Assembly: GCF_963924675.1 (NCBI RefSeq)
Contig: NC_089219.1
Coordinates: 147,766,288 to 147,830,287, forward strand
Source: Phocoena phocoena
Lineage: Eukaryota > Chordata > Mammalia > Artiodactyla > Phocoenidae
Length of the DNA: 64,000 nucleotides
Direction of reading: 5' to 3'
Below the pieces are notes generated by a model. The model did not search any database and was not told the origin of the DNA. It worked only from the letters and a program-made list of their open reading frames with translations. Both the position numbers and the translations under genes were made by a program. The stretch's first letter is position 1, and each line of letters begins with the position of its first letter. This document shows positions 1 to 11,201 of the stretch, piece by piece.

Positions 1-1014
1 GATAAATAAAAATAAATAAATTTTGAAAAATTATTTTAAAAAGAGCACTTGTAAATGAAACTAAGAAAACAGTATTAACAAAGAAAAGTGATATTTGTAA
101 AGATCAGGCAATGTTTAATAAATGTTAGAAGGCAAAGTCTTTGCTGGTGCAAGTAAAGACCTAAAGGTCAGGTCAGAGTCTATTACAATTCTGACCATTA
201 AAGAAGGGGAATCAACTCCTCCTCACATTCTTTCCTCTTTTATTAAGTCTCCCACCTTCAGTCTTGGCGAGTGTGACAGCCAAACCTCTTTAAATTGCTT
301 GAAAACTACTTCCTATGTTTTTACTCCTCTCAACACATAAAAACATACATATTCTTCCACTTAGCCTTTAGTTTCAAAGCAGTGAAAAATTCCTAAAGGA
401 AAAAAATTTTCTGAGAACTAGATTTCAATTAACTTTGATACTTATTAGAATATTCGTTTGGACAAATCACCATCTTTTAGTTAAATGGATGGCTTAAGTC
501 AATTATTAATGAGGTTTACTACATCATTCCCCTAGATCTTTTAGAGTGAAAATATCAAAAGATCAAGGCGATGGGGGTAATTCCTTTGAATGTTTTATAT
601 GCAAATAGCCTTTTACACTTAAAAGAGGGGTATCAGCGCTCCTACAAATCACTGAAATAGAAACAGCTTTTACTAACTGTCAAGATAAACTGCCGATTAC
701 TCCCTATAAATCAGGAAGGATAATTTCTAAGACAGAGTTGCTTATTCATAATAAGTGTTATGTTTCCAATATGCCCCAGCCCTTTTTTTCCACTCCAGTT
801 TTTCCCACATACTTGGTTGAACCGCCCTTCTGTCTCCCTTCTCTCTTCACTTGACCTTGTCAATTCAAATCTCTTACCTTTCACGACCCTGCTCAGATGT
901 GGACTTCTCCAGAAAACCCAACAGGACTTTAAGGATGAGTAAGAGGCTCTAAATGTATGTTCCCATGGTGCCTGAACATGCCTCTTTCATAGGACTTATC
1001 ACAATGGATCGTAA
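1..1014. other. Intronic sequence, nothing identified
   Basis: AT-rich sequence. The short open frames at 122-340 and 760-942 have no recognisable protein features. The pyrimidine-rich part around 770-870 could be a decayed extension of the L2 that follows, but I cannot support it. Confidence 0.6.
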
Positions 1015-1165
1015 CTGCCAGTTTATTTGTCTACCTCTGCCAAAAGATAGCTCCATAAAGACAGGGACTTTAAAATACATCACTGTTTCCCTTCCTAATG
1101 CCTAGCACAGGACCTAGAATATGGTAGGCATTCATTAGGCATTTGTTTTAGGAATGAGGAATAAC
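1015..1165 (+). mobile_element. L2 LINE 3' end
   Basis: The sequence follows the L2 3' end: a 'ccataaagacagggac' segment, then 'gcctagcacaggacctagaat', then 'ggtaggcattcattaggcat'. This is the usual block about a gene-end-like 'cctagcacagtgcctggcacatag'. It is old and diverged. Confidence 0.75.
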
Positions 1166-1268
1166 TGTTTCATAAAAAATTTATAATCTACCCTCAAAAC
1201 TATTCACATTTTACTTACAAATTCTAACACCACTAAGGCATATCATGCAATGGATTAAAGGGAGCAAG

Positions 1269-1559
1269 TTAAGGAGCACTTGCTAGCAACTGATGGGCCA
1301 GCAAGCAGCGTTCCATAATAGCATTATCTTTGACGAGTTCATCACTGTCTAATGTCTTGTCGTCACTTTTAGAAGTCCAAGACTTGTCTTTATCAGGGCC
1401 TAGAAGATCTATACGAGGAATAAAAATAAATTTTGGCATAGAAATGGTCAATCCATCTTTCAGAGTCTGCTGCACGGCAGCCACGTTCAAATGGGAGAGG
1501 ATATATGAACCACTTTTAAAATCTACACTGGAGAAAACTCTTTTACAATAACAGGACAA
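1269..1559 (-). pseudogene. Coding-like fragment, possible retrocopy end, unrecognised
   Basis: This is a minus-strand open frame of about 96 codons with normal amino-acid composition (SHLNVAAVQQTLKDGLTIS, then PKFIFIPRIDLLGPDKDKSW, then an acidic/serine stretch, ending in LLAHQLLASAP and a stop). It does not resemble L1, L2, SINE or MaLR translation and reads like the C-terminal end of a real protein. I do not recognise the family. An in-frame TGA lies directly upstream and no good start codon is present, so it is either an isolated 3' fragment of a processed pseudogene or a chance frame. No poly(A) tail or target duplication was found. A weak acceptor-like 'GCTTTTCAG' lies about 25 bp upstream, but the frame just after it is closed, so an exon is unlikely. 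Confidence 0.35.
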
Positions 1560-1579
1560 CCATCATCCTGGTATTAGGG

Positions 1580-2340
1580 TACCTGAAAAGCTGAAACAGC
1601 AATTAAAAAGTTGCCTGATGAGCACAGAATAAAAACCTGCCTGGTGATGCTCTACCAGACATCAAGAATTATTTTAAAAGTTTAATAATTAAAATGAGGT
1701 GATACTGACATAGGGATTGACAACAGACCAATAGTACAGGATAGACAGGCCAGAAATAGACATATGCATATATGGATTCTGATGTATGACTAAGATGGCT
1801 GCAGACCAGTGGAGAGAGAACATCTTCTCAATATACTGTGCTGGGAAAACCAGGAATAGGGGGAAATGAATTTACATACAAGCCAATTCCACATGGATTA
1901 CAGATCCAAATGTGAAAAGCTTTGTATTTTTTTTTTAATTACAGAGACTTGTCTTCACAATTAGAAGACAAGTCTTTGTACTTTACCAGGGTAAAGAAGG
2001 ATTTCTTATTAACAAGACACAGCAAGAGCAAACTACAAAGAAGAAAATGACTACATTAAAAATTAGAATTTCTAGTCATCAGTAGATACCATAAAATGAA
2101 TAAGCCCACCAAAGAATGGGATAATACATCTGTAACACATATAAGGGGGAAAAGGCTCATACCTAAAATATATAAAGAATGCCTATAAATTAATTTCATA
2201 TATACATAAAATCAGGAAAGGTGCATGGGAACTTCTAGAGAATAGCAGCATTCGACTTCTTTCCTGGGTAGTAGTTACATAGGTGTTGGCTCCAAAACAC
2301 TATTTTTTAATGTTTATAATGCTTCAAATTAAAAACGAAC
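1580..2340 (+). mobile_element. Old L1 (L1M) ORF2-3' fragment
   Basis: Segments such as 'aagtttaataattaaaat', 'agaccaatagtacaggatag', 'gtgctgggaaaac' and 'aatatataaagaatgcctat' follow in the order seen in the last third of L1 ORF2. Many substitutions and indels leave no open frame. A perfect 12-bp hairpin lies inside (see findings). Confidence 0.75.
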
Positions 2341-2394
2341 TAATATTATGGATAGTCCTTAGGGGTAGTTTACCTAGGTTATGGTGATACCTGA

Positions 2395-2965
2395 TAAATC
2401 ATTCCAGCTCTGCAAGAGCTCTTATCTGGACTACCTACTTCCAATCCTGTCCCTCTTAGTCTATCCTCACCACAGGATCCAGACTGAGCCCTTCAAAATA
2501 TAAATCAGAACTAGCTATCCTCTGCTCAAAACGTCCCCATGGTTCCCCATCTCCTACCTGATCTGGCTCTCTATTACTCCTCTGATCTCATCTCCTACCG
2601 CTTCCCGACTAGCTCATTCTACTCCAGCTACACAGGCCACTATGATGTTCCTCAAATATTAGCCAGGTTGTTTTTGCCTGGCTGTTCCCTCTGCTTAGAT
2701 GGCATTTTCCCAAATTGTCACACAGCTAATTCTTTCACCTCCTTCAAGTCTTTGCTCCAATGTTACCTTCTTAATGAGAACTATTTTGTCTATCCTACTG
2801 AAAAATGCAACCCATTACCAAACTTTCCTCTCCTTTTCCCTAGTCTACTTTCCATATCTATTTTCAAAAGTACCAAATCATTTATTAATTTTGTTAATTG
2901 TTTATTATTGCTCTTGCCCTACTAGAATGCAAGCTCCAAGAAGGCAAGAAACCGGCTGACCTTCA
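2395..2965 (+). mobile_element. L2 LINE 3' end
   Basis: The order of motifs matches the L2 3' region: the 'ctgttccctctgcttag' block, 'ttcaagtctttgctccaatg', and 'actagaatgcaagctccaag' near the end. Two overlapping open frames (2539-2925 and 2699-2959) are chance frames in pyrimidine-rich L2 sequence. Confidence 0.8.
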
Positions 2966-3084
2966 GATATGTGAAAATAAATGCTTATTTTTATAAGAGA
3001 TTTAGAATGGATTGTTCTGTAGCATTACTGCAGTGATAGCTTGATCTCCATGTTCATGAACATAAATGTAAAAAATGATTATCA

Positions 3085-3450
3085 AAAACCAAATCCAGAA
3101 GGACTTGGAGAAATATATCAAGACAAAGTTAGATTTATCCCCCAAATGCAAACATGATGGAACATTAGAAAATCAACTGATATTATTCATCCCACTAACA
3201 AAGTAAAAAAGAAAACACAAGATCATTTCAATAGAGGTAAAAAATTCATTAAGAAAATCCAACATCTGTCTATAACATAAAAACGAAAAAACTCAGTAAA
3301 TTCAGAATCGAGGGAAACTTTCTTAGCTTGACAAAGAGAATCTACCAAAAATGAATAGAAAACAAAATTAAAGGTAAGACATTACAACACAAAAGCACTC
3401 ACTTTAAAATGAGGAAGACAGCAAAGCTGCCAACTTATCACTGCAAATTT
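3085..3450 (+). mobile_element. Old L1 ORF2 fragment (RT region)
   Basis: It tracks the L1 reverse-transcriptase region: 'tttatcccccaaatgcaaac', 'cattagaaaatcaactgata', 'agatcatttcaatagaggta', 'agaaaatccaacatctgtc'. It is heavily decayed. From 3450 to 3880 I see only single-copy AT-rich sequence. Confidence 0.7.
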
Positions 3451-3879
3451 TCATAACTGAAATGAAGGTCTTAGGTTATCTCAGATTCAAAACAATGTTC
3501 GATTTCTAGTCCCAATGAAAACAAGAGTCACTGATCTTAAATTTCTGTTATCTCATCTCCTGTATTTTCACAAATATCTTGAAAATAAAACTTCATTACT
3601 TGGAGGCTAGTGAAAACATAATTCAGTCTTAAATGCTGTATTTTTAATCGCAAGAGGATGAAAATTATGAAGCATTCCACTGAAGAAGTTTTTAAAAGAA
3701 GGCATAAAATAGCCAGAAAGAAAGCAGTAGGAAGAAATAATAGATAAAAGCATCAATTACTAAAATTAGGTAAAAATAGTAAAAGAATCTAAGAACTTTT
3801 TCTTAGATTTGGTGGGGGTGGAGGAGAACTAAAATAAAATATGCACATTTAGCAAGTCTAATCAACAATTACAATAAAA

Positions 3880-4080
3880 CTAACACTAATTTAAGTCTTA
3901 CTATACCATATTTTACAGGTAATATTTCATTCATATTCCATAACCCTCAAAGAAAAGAAAATTGAAACTTGATAACTGAATAATTTCAAATTCACAGAGT
4001 TGTAAGTGGTAGAGTCAAGATTCAAACAAAGATTTTTTTTAACTCAGATCTCATCATCTGAACCAATATATCATTTACAA
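3880..4080 (+). mobile_element. MIR SINE
   Basis: The core-MIR order is visible: 'ttttacaggtaat...', 'ccctcaaagaaaagaaaatt' in place of the low-divergence core, then 'agttgtaagtggtagagtca' and 'agattcaaac'. It is strongly diverged. From 4080 to 4450 nothing further is recognised. Confidence 0.6.
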
Positions 4081-4454
4081 ATACAGAATACTATATACAA
4101 GAACAGGGATATAACCATAGGTAGAGATGATATTTAAATTTTTAAAGGCAAATACTTTGTACACTTCAGCACAGATACATTCCCAAACATCTACAAAATT
4201 AGCATAAAATAAAAATGTGTAAGTACAGAAGAATGACCTTAAATAAAACTCCTAGGCCCAAAAATATTTATAAGCAAGTTTTCAAATATATTCTAGGACA
4301 CAAGATAAAAAGCTTTAAGTTCATTTTTCAAAGCTAGCCTCATTCTGACATCAAAATTTGACAAAAAATATTTTGTATGAAACATATTATAAATTAGGGG
4401 GTGAAAACTCAAATACGTTCAGAGTTAAGTAAGCAAAATAAATGTGTAAATCTA

Positions 4455-4745
4455 GTTGGATAAAAGATTATGATTAGCAAGAATTACAAAGAAGAAAAGA
4501 GAAGACTCAAATTACCAGCATCAGGAATGAAACAGAATATCACTATGCATCCTGCAGATATCAAAAGAATAATAAAGGCATGCCACAAACAACCTTACAT
4601 ACATAAATTTGACAATTTGGTGCAATGGACCAATTCCTCAAACGGTATGAACTATCCAATATAAAATAGATAATTTAAATAGCCCTAAAACTATGAAAAA
4701 AGTTGATTCATGATTTAAAAACTACTGAAAAAGAAATTTTCAGGC
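4455..4745 (+). mobile_element. Old L1 ORF2 fragment
   Basis: It resembles the segment between the endonuclease and RT domains of L1 ORF2 ('atgcatcctgcagatatcaa', 'gaataataaaggcatgccac', 'gcaatggaccaattcctcaa'). The 64-codon open frame at 4470-4664 is a remnant of this. Confidence 0.65.
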
Positions 4746-5115
4746 CCAGAAAAACTTTGAATAGAAAACTCTACCGGTCATCTCGGAGCGTCTGTGCGGG
4801 GTCCACAAAGCTGAAGTGTGGCGCGCGGCCCTTTCACAAGAGGAACGCTGGTCTGAAGGGCTGATGTGTGGCCTCAGCACGCGATCCCTGCTATGAGCAA
4901 GTGAAAATAGACCAAGCACAAAGGGAAAAAAAGGAGGCCACTCCTTCAAGACTGGGAGAGGTGGCTGTTCCATCTAATGCATAGAAACCAACACAGAGAA
5001 TCAAGCAAAATGAAGAAACAGAGGAATGCATTTCAAACAAAAGAACAAGATAAAACCTTAGGGAAAAAACCTTAATGAGAAAGAAAGAAAATTGTCCATG
5101 AGGATATAGCTACTT
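4746..5115 (+). mobile_element. Old L1 5' UTR / ORF1 start fragment
   Basis: A GC-rich stretch is followed by 'aatcaagcaaaatgaagaaa' and 'caagataaaaccttaggg', which match the L1 5' UTR to ORF1 start transition. It abuts the larger L1 that begins just to the right and is a separate, older copy. Confidence 0.6.
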
Positions 5116-6452
5116 ATTGGATACACCAGAAATACATCTACACGTGGAACAACTCCTACAGAACACCTACTGAACGCTGGCAGAAGACCTCAGACCTCCC
5201 AAAAGGCAAGAAACTCCCCACGTACCTGGGTAGGGCAAAAGAAAAAAGAAAAAGCAGAGACAAAAGAATAGGGACGGGACCTGCACCAGTGGGAGGGAGC
5301 TGTGAAGGAGGAAAGGTTTCCACACACTAGGAAGCCCCTTCGTGGGTGGCAGAGGGGGGAAGCTTCAGAGCCGCAGACTAGAGCACAGCAACAGGGGTGC
5401 GGAGGGCAAAGCAGAGAGATTCCGGCACAGAGCATCGGTGCCAACCGGCACTCATCAGCCCAGGAGGCTTGTCTGCTCACCTGCCGGGGCAGGCGGGGCT
5501 GGGAGCTGAGGCTCAGGCTTCGGTTGGAGAGCAAGGAGAGGACTGGGGCTGGCAGCGTGAATACAGCCTGCAGCGGATTAGTGCACCACGGCTAGCCGGG
5601 AGGGAGTCCGGGGAAAAGGCTGGACCTGCCGAAGAGGCAAGAGACTTTTTCTTCCCTCTTTGTTTCCTGGTGCGCGAGGAGAGGGGATTAAGAGCGCTGC
5701 TTAAAGGAGCTCCAGAGACGAGCGCGAGCCGCGGCTAACAGCGCGGACCCCAGAGACGGGCATGAGACGCTAAGGCTGTTGCTGCCGCCACCAAGAAGCC
5801 TGTGTGCGAGCACAGGTCACTAGCCACACACCCCTTCCGGGGAACCTGTGCAGCCCGCCACTGCCAGGGTCCCGGGATCCAGGGACAACTTCCCTGGGAG
5901 AACGCACAGTGTGCCTCAGGCTGGTGCAACGTCCCGCTGGCCTCTGCCGCCGCAGGCTCGCCCCACATCCGTACCCCTTGCTCCCCACGGCCTGAGTGAG
6001 CCAGAGCCCCTGAAGCAGTTGCTCCATTAACCCTGTCCTGTCTGAGCGAAGAACAGACGCCCTCCGGCATCCTACAAGCAGAGGCGGGGCCAAATCCAAA
6101 GTTGAGCCCCGGGAGCTGTGCAAACAAAGAAGAGAAAGGAAAATCTCTCCCAGCAGCCTCAGAAGCAGCGGATTAAATCTCCACAATCAACTTGATGTAC
6201 CCTGCATCTGTGGAATACATGAATAGACAACGAATCATCCCAAATTGAGGAGGTGGACTTTGAGAGCAAGATTTATTATTTTTTCCCCTTTTCCTCTTTT
6301 TGTGAGTGTGTATGTGTATGCTTCTGTGTGAGATTTTGTCTGTATAGCTTTGCTTTCACCATCTGTCCTAGGGTTCTATCCGTCCGTTTTGTTTCTTTAA
6401 AAAAATTTTTTTTCTTAATATTTTTTATTTTAATAACTTTACTTTATCCCCC

Positions 6453-6505
6453 TCCTTCCTTCCTTCCTTCCTTCCTTCCTTCCTTCCTTCCTTCCTTCCT
6501 TCCTT
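6453..6505. repeat. (CCTT)n microsatellite in L1 5' UTR
   Basis: About 13 uninterrupted CCTT units lie in the L1 5' UTR just before ORF1. Length is probably variable between individuals. Confidence 0.9.
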
Positions 6506-7029
6506 TCACTTTTTCTCCCTTTTATTCTGAGCCGTGTGGATGAAAGGCTCTTGGTGCTGCAGCCAGGAGTCAGTGCTGTGCTTCAGAGGTGGGAGAGCCA
6601 ACTTCAGGACAATGGGCCACAAAAGACCTCCCAGCTCCGCATAATATCAAACGGCGAAAATCTCCCAGAGATCTCCATCTCAACACCAGCACCCAGCTTC
6701 ACTCAATGACCAGCAAGCTACAGTGCTGGACACCCTATGTCAAACAACTAGCAAAACAGGAACACAACCCCATCCATTAGCAGAGAGGCTGCCTAAAATC
6801 ATAACAAGGCCACAGACACCCCAGAACACACCACCAGACGTGGACCTGCCCACCAGAAAGACAAGATCCAGCCTCATCCACCAGAACACAGGCACTAGTC
6901 CCCTCCACCAGGAAGCTTACACAACCCACTGAACCAACTTTAGCCACTGGGGACAGACACCAAAAACAACGGGAACTATGAACCTGCAGCCTGCAAAGAG
7001 GAGACCCCAAACACAGTAAGATAAGCAAA

Positions 7030-7650
7030 ATGAGAAGACAGAAAAACACACAGCAGATGAAGGAGCAAGATAAAAATGCACCAGACCTAACAAATGAAGA
7101 GGAAATAGGCAGTCTACCTGAAAAAGAATTCAGAATAATGATAGTAAGGATGATCCAAAATCTTGGAAATAGAATAGAGAAAATGCAAGAAACATTTAAC
7201 AAGTACCTAGAAGAACTAAAGATGAAACAAGCAATGATGAACAACACAATAAATGAAATTAAAAATACTCTAGAAGGGATCAATAGCAGAATAACTGAGG
7301 CAGAAGAATGGATAAGTGACCTGGAAGATAAAATAGTGGAAATAACTACTGCAGAGCAGAATAAAGAAAAAAGAATGAAAAGAAATGAAGACAGCCTAAG
7401 AGACCTCTGGGACAACATTAAACGCAATAATATTCACATTATAGGGGTCCCAGGAGGAGAAGAGAGAGAGAAAGGACCCGAGAAAATATTTGAAGAGAAT
7501 ATAGATGAAAACTTCATTAACATGGGAAAGGAAATAGCTACCCAAGCCCAGGAAGCGCAGAGAGCCCCATACAGGATAAACCCAAGGAGAAACATGCCAA
7601 GACACATAGTAATCAAATTGGCAAAAATTAAAGACAAAGAAAATTATTAA
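7030..7650 (+). pseudogene. L1 ORF1 protein, truncated by frameshift
   Basis: The open frame of 206 codons starts MRRQKNTQQMKEQ and has an extended coiled-coil region (roughly residues 30-115, EKMQETFNKYLEELKM and following heptads), then the start of the RNA-binding RRM domain (NIHIIGVPGGEE at about residue 135). Typical L1 ORF1 proteins are about 340 residues. Compared with the usual sequence, about one base is lost near 7640, which brings in a stop. The remaining C-terminal RNA-binding part follows in another frame to about 7920. ORF1p is the RNA-binding trimer that coats L1 RNA; this copy cannot make a full protein. Confidence 0.75.
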
Positions 7651-7979
7651 AAGCAGCAATGGAAAAATGACAAATAACATACAAGGGAGCCCCCATAAGG
7701 TTAACAGCTGATTTCTCAGAAGAAACTCTACAAGCCAGAAGGGAGAGGCATGACATATTTAAAGTGATAAAAGGGAAGAACCTACAACCAAGATTACTCT
7801 ACCCGGCAAGGATCTCATTCGGATTCGATGGAGAAATCAAAAGCATTACAGACAAGCAAAAGCTAAGAGAATTCAGCACTACCAAACCAGCTCTACAACA
7901 AATGCTAAAGGAACTTCTCTAAGTGGGAAACACAAGAGAACAAAAGGATCTACAAAAACAAACCCAAAATAATTAAGAA

Positions 7980-9650
7980 AATGGTAATAGGAACATGCAT
8001 ATCGATAACTTCCTTAAACATGAATGGATAAAACACTCCAACCAAAAGACACAGGTTCACTGAATGGATACAAAAACCAGACCCATATATATGCTGTCTA
8101 CAAGAGACCCACTTCAGACCTAGGGACACATACAGACTGAAAGTGAGGGGATGAAAAATGAAATGAAATATTCCATGCAAATGGAAATCCAAAGAAAGCT
8201 GGAGTAGCAATACTCATATGAGATAAAATAGACTTTAAAATAAAGAATGTTAGAAGAGACAAGGAAGGACACTACATAATGATCAAGGGATCAATCCAAG
8301 AAGAAGATATAACATTTATAAATCTATATGCACCCAACACAGGAGCACCTCAATACATAAGGCAACTGCTAACAGCTCTAAAAGAGGAAATCGACAGTAA
8401 CACAGTAATAGTGGGGGACTTTAACACCTCACACCAATGGACAGATCATCCAAACAAAAAATTAATAAAGAAACACAAGCTTTAAATGACATAATACACT
8501 AGATAGATTTAATTGATATTTATAGGACATTCCATCCAAAAACAGCAGATTACACTTTCTTCTCAAGTATGCATGGAATATTCTCCAAGATAGATCACAT
8601 CTTGGGTCACAAATCAAGCCTCAGTAAATTTAAGAAAAGTGAAATCATATCAAGCATCTTTTCTGACCACAACGTCATGAGGTTAGAAATCAATTACAGG
8701 GAAGAAAACGTAAAAAACACAAACACATGGAGGCTAAATAATACGTTACTAAATAACAAAGAGATCACTTAATAAATCAAAGAGGAAATCAAAAAATATC
8801 TAGAGACAAATGACAATGAAAACATGATGATCCAAAACGTATGGGATGCAGCAAAAGCAGTTCTAAGAGGGAAGTTTATAGCAATACAGTCCTACCTCAA
8901 GAAAAAATAAACATCTCAAATAAACAATCTAACCTTACACCTAAACTAGTCAGAGAAAGAATTAAAAAAAAAAAACCCAAAGTTAGCAGAAGGAAAGAAA
9001 TCATAAAGATCAGATCAGAAAAAAATGAAAAGAAATGAAGGAAATCATAGCAAACATCAATAAAACTAAAAGCTGGTTCTTTGAGAAGATAAACAAAATT
9101 GATAAACCTTTAGCCACACTCATCAAGAAAAAAAGGCAGAAGACTCAAATAATCAGAATTAGAAATGAAAAAGGAGAAGTTACAACAGACACCACAGAAA
9201 TACAGAGCATCCTAATAGACTACTACAAGCAACTCTATGCCAATAAAATGAACAACCTGGAAGAAATGGACAAATTCTTAGAAAGGTAAAACCTTCCAAG
9301 ACTGAACCAGGAAGAAACAGAAAATATGAACAGACCAATCACAAGTAATGAAATTGAAACTGTGATTAAAAATCTTCCAAGAAGTAAAAGTCCAGGACCA
9401 GATGGCTTCACAGGTGAATTCTATCAAACATTTAGAGAAGAGCTAACACCTATCCCTCTCAAACTCTTCCAAAATACAGCAGAGGGAGGAACACTCCCAA
9501 ACTCATTCTATGAGGCCACCATCACCCTGATACCAAAAGCAGACAAAGATACTACAAAAAAAGAAAATTTACAGACCAATTTCACTGATGAATATAGATG
9601 CAAAAATCCTCAACAAAATACTAGCAAACAGAATCCAACAACACATTAAA
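7980..9650 (+). pseudogene. L1 ORF2 remnant (endonuclease and start of RT)
   Basis: The frame opens with MVIGTCISITSLNMNG and is then broken by several stops and shifts. Readable pieces include 8279-8485 (LYAPNTG; GDFN motif), 8569-8772 (KIDHILGHK and SDHNVMRLEI, including the conserved endonuclease SDH), 9035-9289 and 9326-9649 ([10 protein letters not shown] of the RT domain). The catalytic FADD box of the RT is absent because the element ends at 9657. ORF2p would nick target DNA and copy L1 RNA; this copy is non-functional. Confidence 0.75.
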
Positions 9651-9662
9651 AGGATCATACAG

Positions 9663-9865
9663 GGCTTCCCTGGTGGCGCAGTGGTTGAGAGTCCGCCTGC
9701 CGATGCAGGGGACACGGGTTCGTGCCCCGGTCCAGGAAGATCCCACATGCTGCGGAGCGGCTGGGTCTGTGGGCCATGGCCGCTGAGCCTGTGCGCCCAG
9801 AGCCTGTGCTCCGCAACGGGAGAGGCCACAACAGTGAGAGGCCCGCGTACTGCAAAAAAAAAAAA
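9663..9865 (+). mobile_element. CHR-type SINE (200-bp form)
   Basis: It starts GGCTTCCCTGGTGGCGCAGT, has a tRNA-like head with an A-box-like and a B-box-like element ('GGTTCGTGCCCCGG'), a GC-rich body and a 12-base A tail. It sits exactly at the right edge of the truncated L1. Confidence 0.92.
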
Positions 9866-9875
9866 GGAATACAGG

Positions 9876-10083
9876 GGACTTCCCTGGTGGTCCAGTGGGT
9901 AAGTCTCAACACTCCCAATGCAGGGGGCCTGGGTTCAAACCCTGGTTGGGGAACTAGATCCCGCATACATGCCGCAGCTAACAGTTTGCATGCCGCAACT
10001 AAAGATCCTGTATGCCACAACGAAGATCCCACATGCTGCAACTAAGACCCAGCAGAGCCAAAATAAATTAATTAATTAATAAT
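9876..10083 (+). mobile_element. CHR/Bov-tA-type SINE
   Basis: It starts GGGACTTCCCTGGTGGTCCA, with the 'GGGGAACTAGATCCCGCATA' middle form and an AATTAATAATAA-rich tail. A duplicated 'GGAATACAG' flanks it (9866-9874 and again near 10111), consistent with a target-site duplication. Confidence 0.88.
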
Positions 10084-10988
10084 AATAAATAATAATTTTC
10101 TTTATAAAAGGGAATACAGAACAATTTCCAAAATAAGGAAGACAGCGGTTCCATAATAAAATATATTTAGGAAAAACTGGATTAGGACTTCTAGAGCCCT
10201 CAAAATGCTAATTCTCCAACCTTAGCCACCTCCATGCCAGCCCGTGGAGTGACTCCACAGAATCTCTAAGAATCTGGAGCAACACTTAAAAATTGCCAAT
10301 CTCTTCTATCGTTCTCACATTCTGGATATATTTTATAAAATGTAAATAGAGAGTGAAGGAGGGAAGAAGAATGAATTATGTTACAATAGTAGTGAACTTC
10401 CACAAGGCGTTAATTTCTAAGTACATCTTGGGACCAGGAAGAGGGAACAAGAACTATATAAGATAGCAGATGGAAAGATTTGCAAACTTGACATGCTTAT
10501 TAAAATTGGTTTTACATGCAAAATTTATACTGAATAAATTTTAAAATATGTAAATTGCAAACGTATGCTTTTATATGTGATGACAAATCATACTGATGTA
10601 GTTGAATTTTAAAGATACTATAAACTGAAATGAAAATACACATATACCTTAGTGTTTAAATAAAAAGTGTACCTTGGACATTAAAAGCACCAAAGATTTC
10701 AGTGTTAAATTTACTCAGCATAAAACAAACTGCTGAGCATTATGCTGTCTACCAAACAGATTTTCACATTAGCCATTAGATGGCACCATATATCTACAAG
10801 ATAACATAACTGTATACTAAACTCTAATTTTCCCCCATGTGTTTAAAAAGTATTATAAAATAGATCTAACTTTTAAGTAAATATGATACATGTTATCTTC
10901 TATCATTGTTAAATTTTAAGTTTTCAAGTGAAGAAAAATAATATAAGCAATTACCTTGGTATCACCCTTTCTGGAACATTACAATTTA
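10084..10988. other. Intronic sequence, nothing identified
   Basis: AT-rich, apparently single-copy, with no open frame of note. It is also the place where the missing 3' half of the upstream L1 would be expected, and none of it is there. Confidence 0.6.
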
Positions 10989-11001
10989 AAATAAGTAATT
11001 C

Positions 11002-11201
11002 AGGATATGGGGATGTATGTATACATATAACTGATTCACTTTGTTATACAGCAGAAACTAACACAACATTGTAAAGCAATTATACTCCAATAAAGATGTT
11101 AAAAAATAAAAGAATTAGAAATGTGACATGTTATATTCTCTTTTCATTATGTAATAAAACTGGAAAATACACAAATTTTAAAATTAAAAAAATAATAAAA
11201 C
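11002..11201 (+). mobile_element. L1 3' end plus ~90 bp transduced flank
   Basis: Residues 11002-11098 are the last ~100 bp of a young L1 3' UTR ('tgattcactttgttatacag', 'ttatactccaataaagatg'), followed by an A-rich run. About 90 bp of non-L1 sequence follows, with AATAAA at 11154-11159 and a second A-rich tract. The whole is bounded by identical 13-bp copies of AAATAAGTAATTC at 10989-11001 and 11202-11214. This is the pattern of an L1 transcript that read through its own signal. Confidence 0.75.

Larger units (their letters stand above)
5119..9657 (+). mobile_element. L1 LINE, 5' complete, 3' half missing
   Basis: It begins with a typical cetartiodactyl/carnivore L1 5' UTR ('ctactgaacgctggcagaag', 'aagaaactccccacgtacct'), is GC-rich from 5280 to 6120, and contains a (CCTT)n tract at about 6453-6505. 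ORF1 starts at 7030 and ORF2 near 7980. ORF2 contains recognisable endonuclease parts (the SDH motif is at about 8670) and the beginning of the RT domain ([15 protein letters not shown] near 9390). It stops abruptly at about 9657, where a SINE begins, and the remaining RT domain, C-terminus and 3' UTR are absent downstream. Open frames within 5190-6186 on both strands are 5' UTR shadows. Confidence 0.85.

Noticed and set aside
5190..6186. Several 110-138-codon frames on both strands
   Set aside because: All lie in the GC-rich L1 5' UTR and overlap each other; no protein family resemblance.
6777..7427. 216-codon minus-strand frame, serine/leucine-rich with apparent membrane segments
   Set aside because: It is the antisense of L1 ORF1; the hydrophobic look comes from reading lysine/glutamate codons in reverse.
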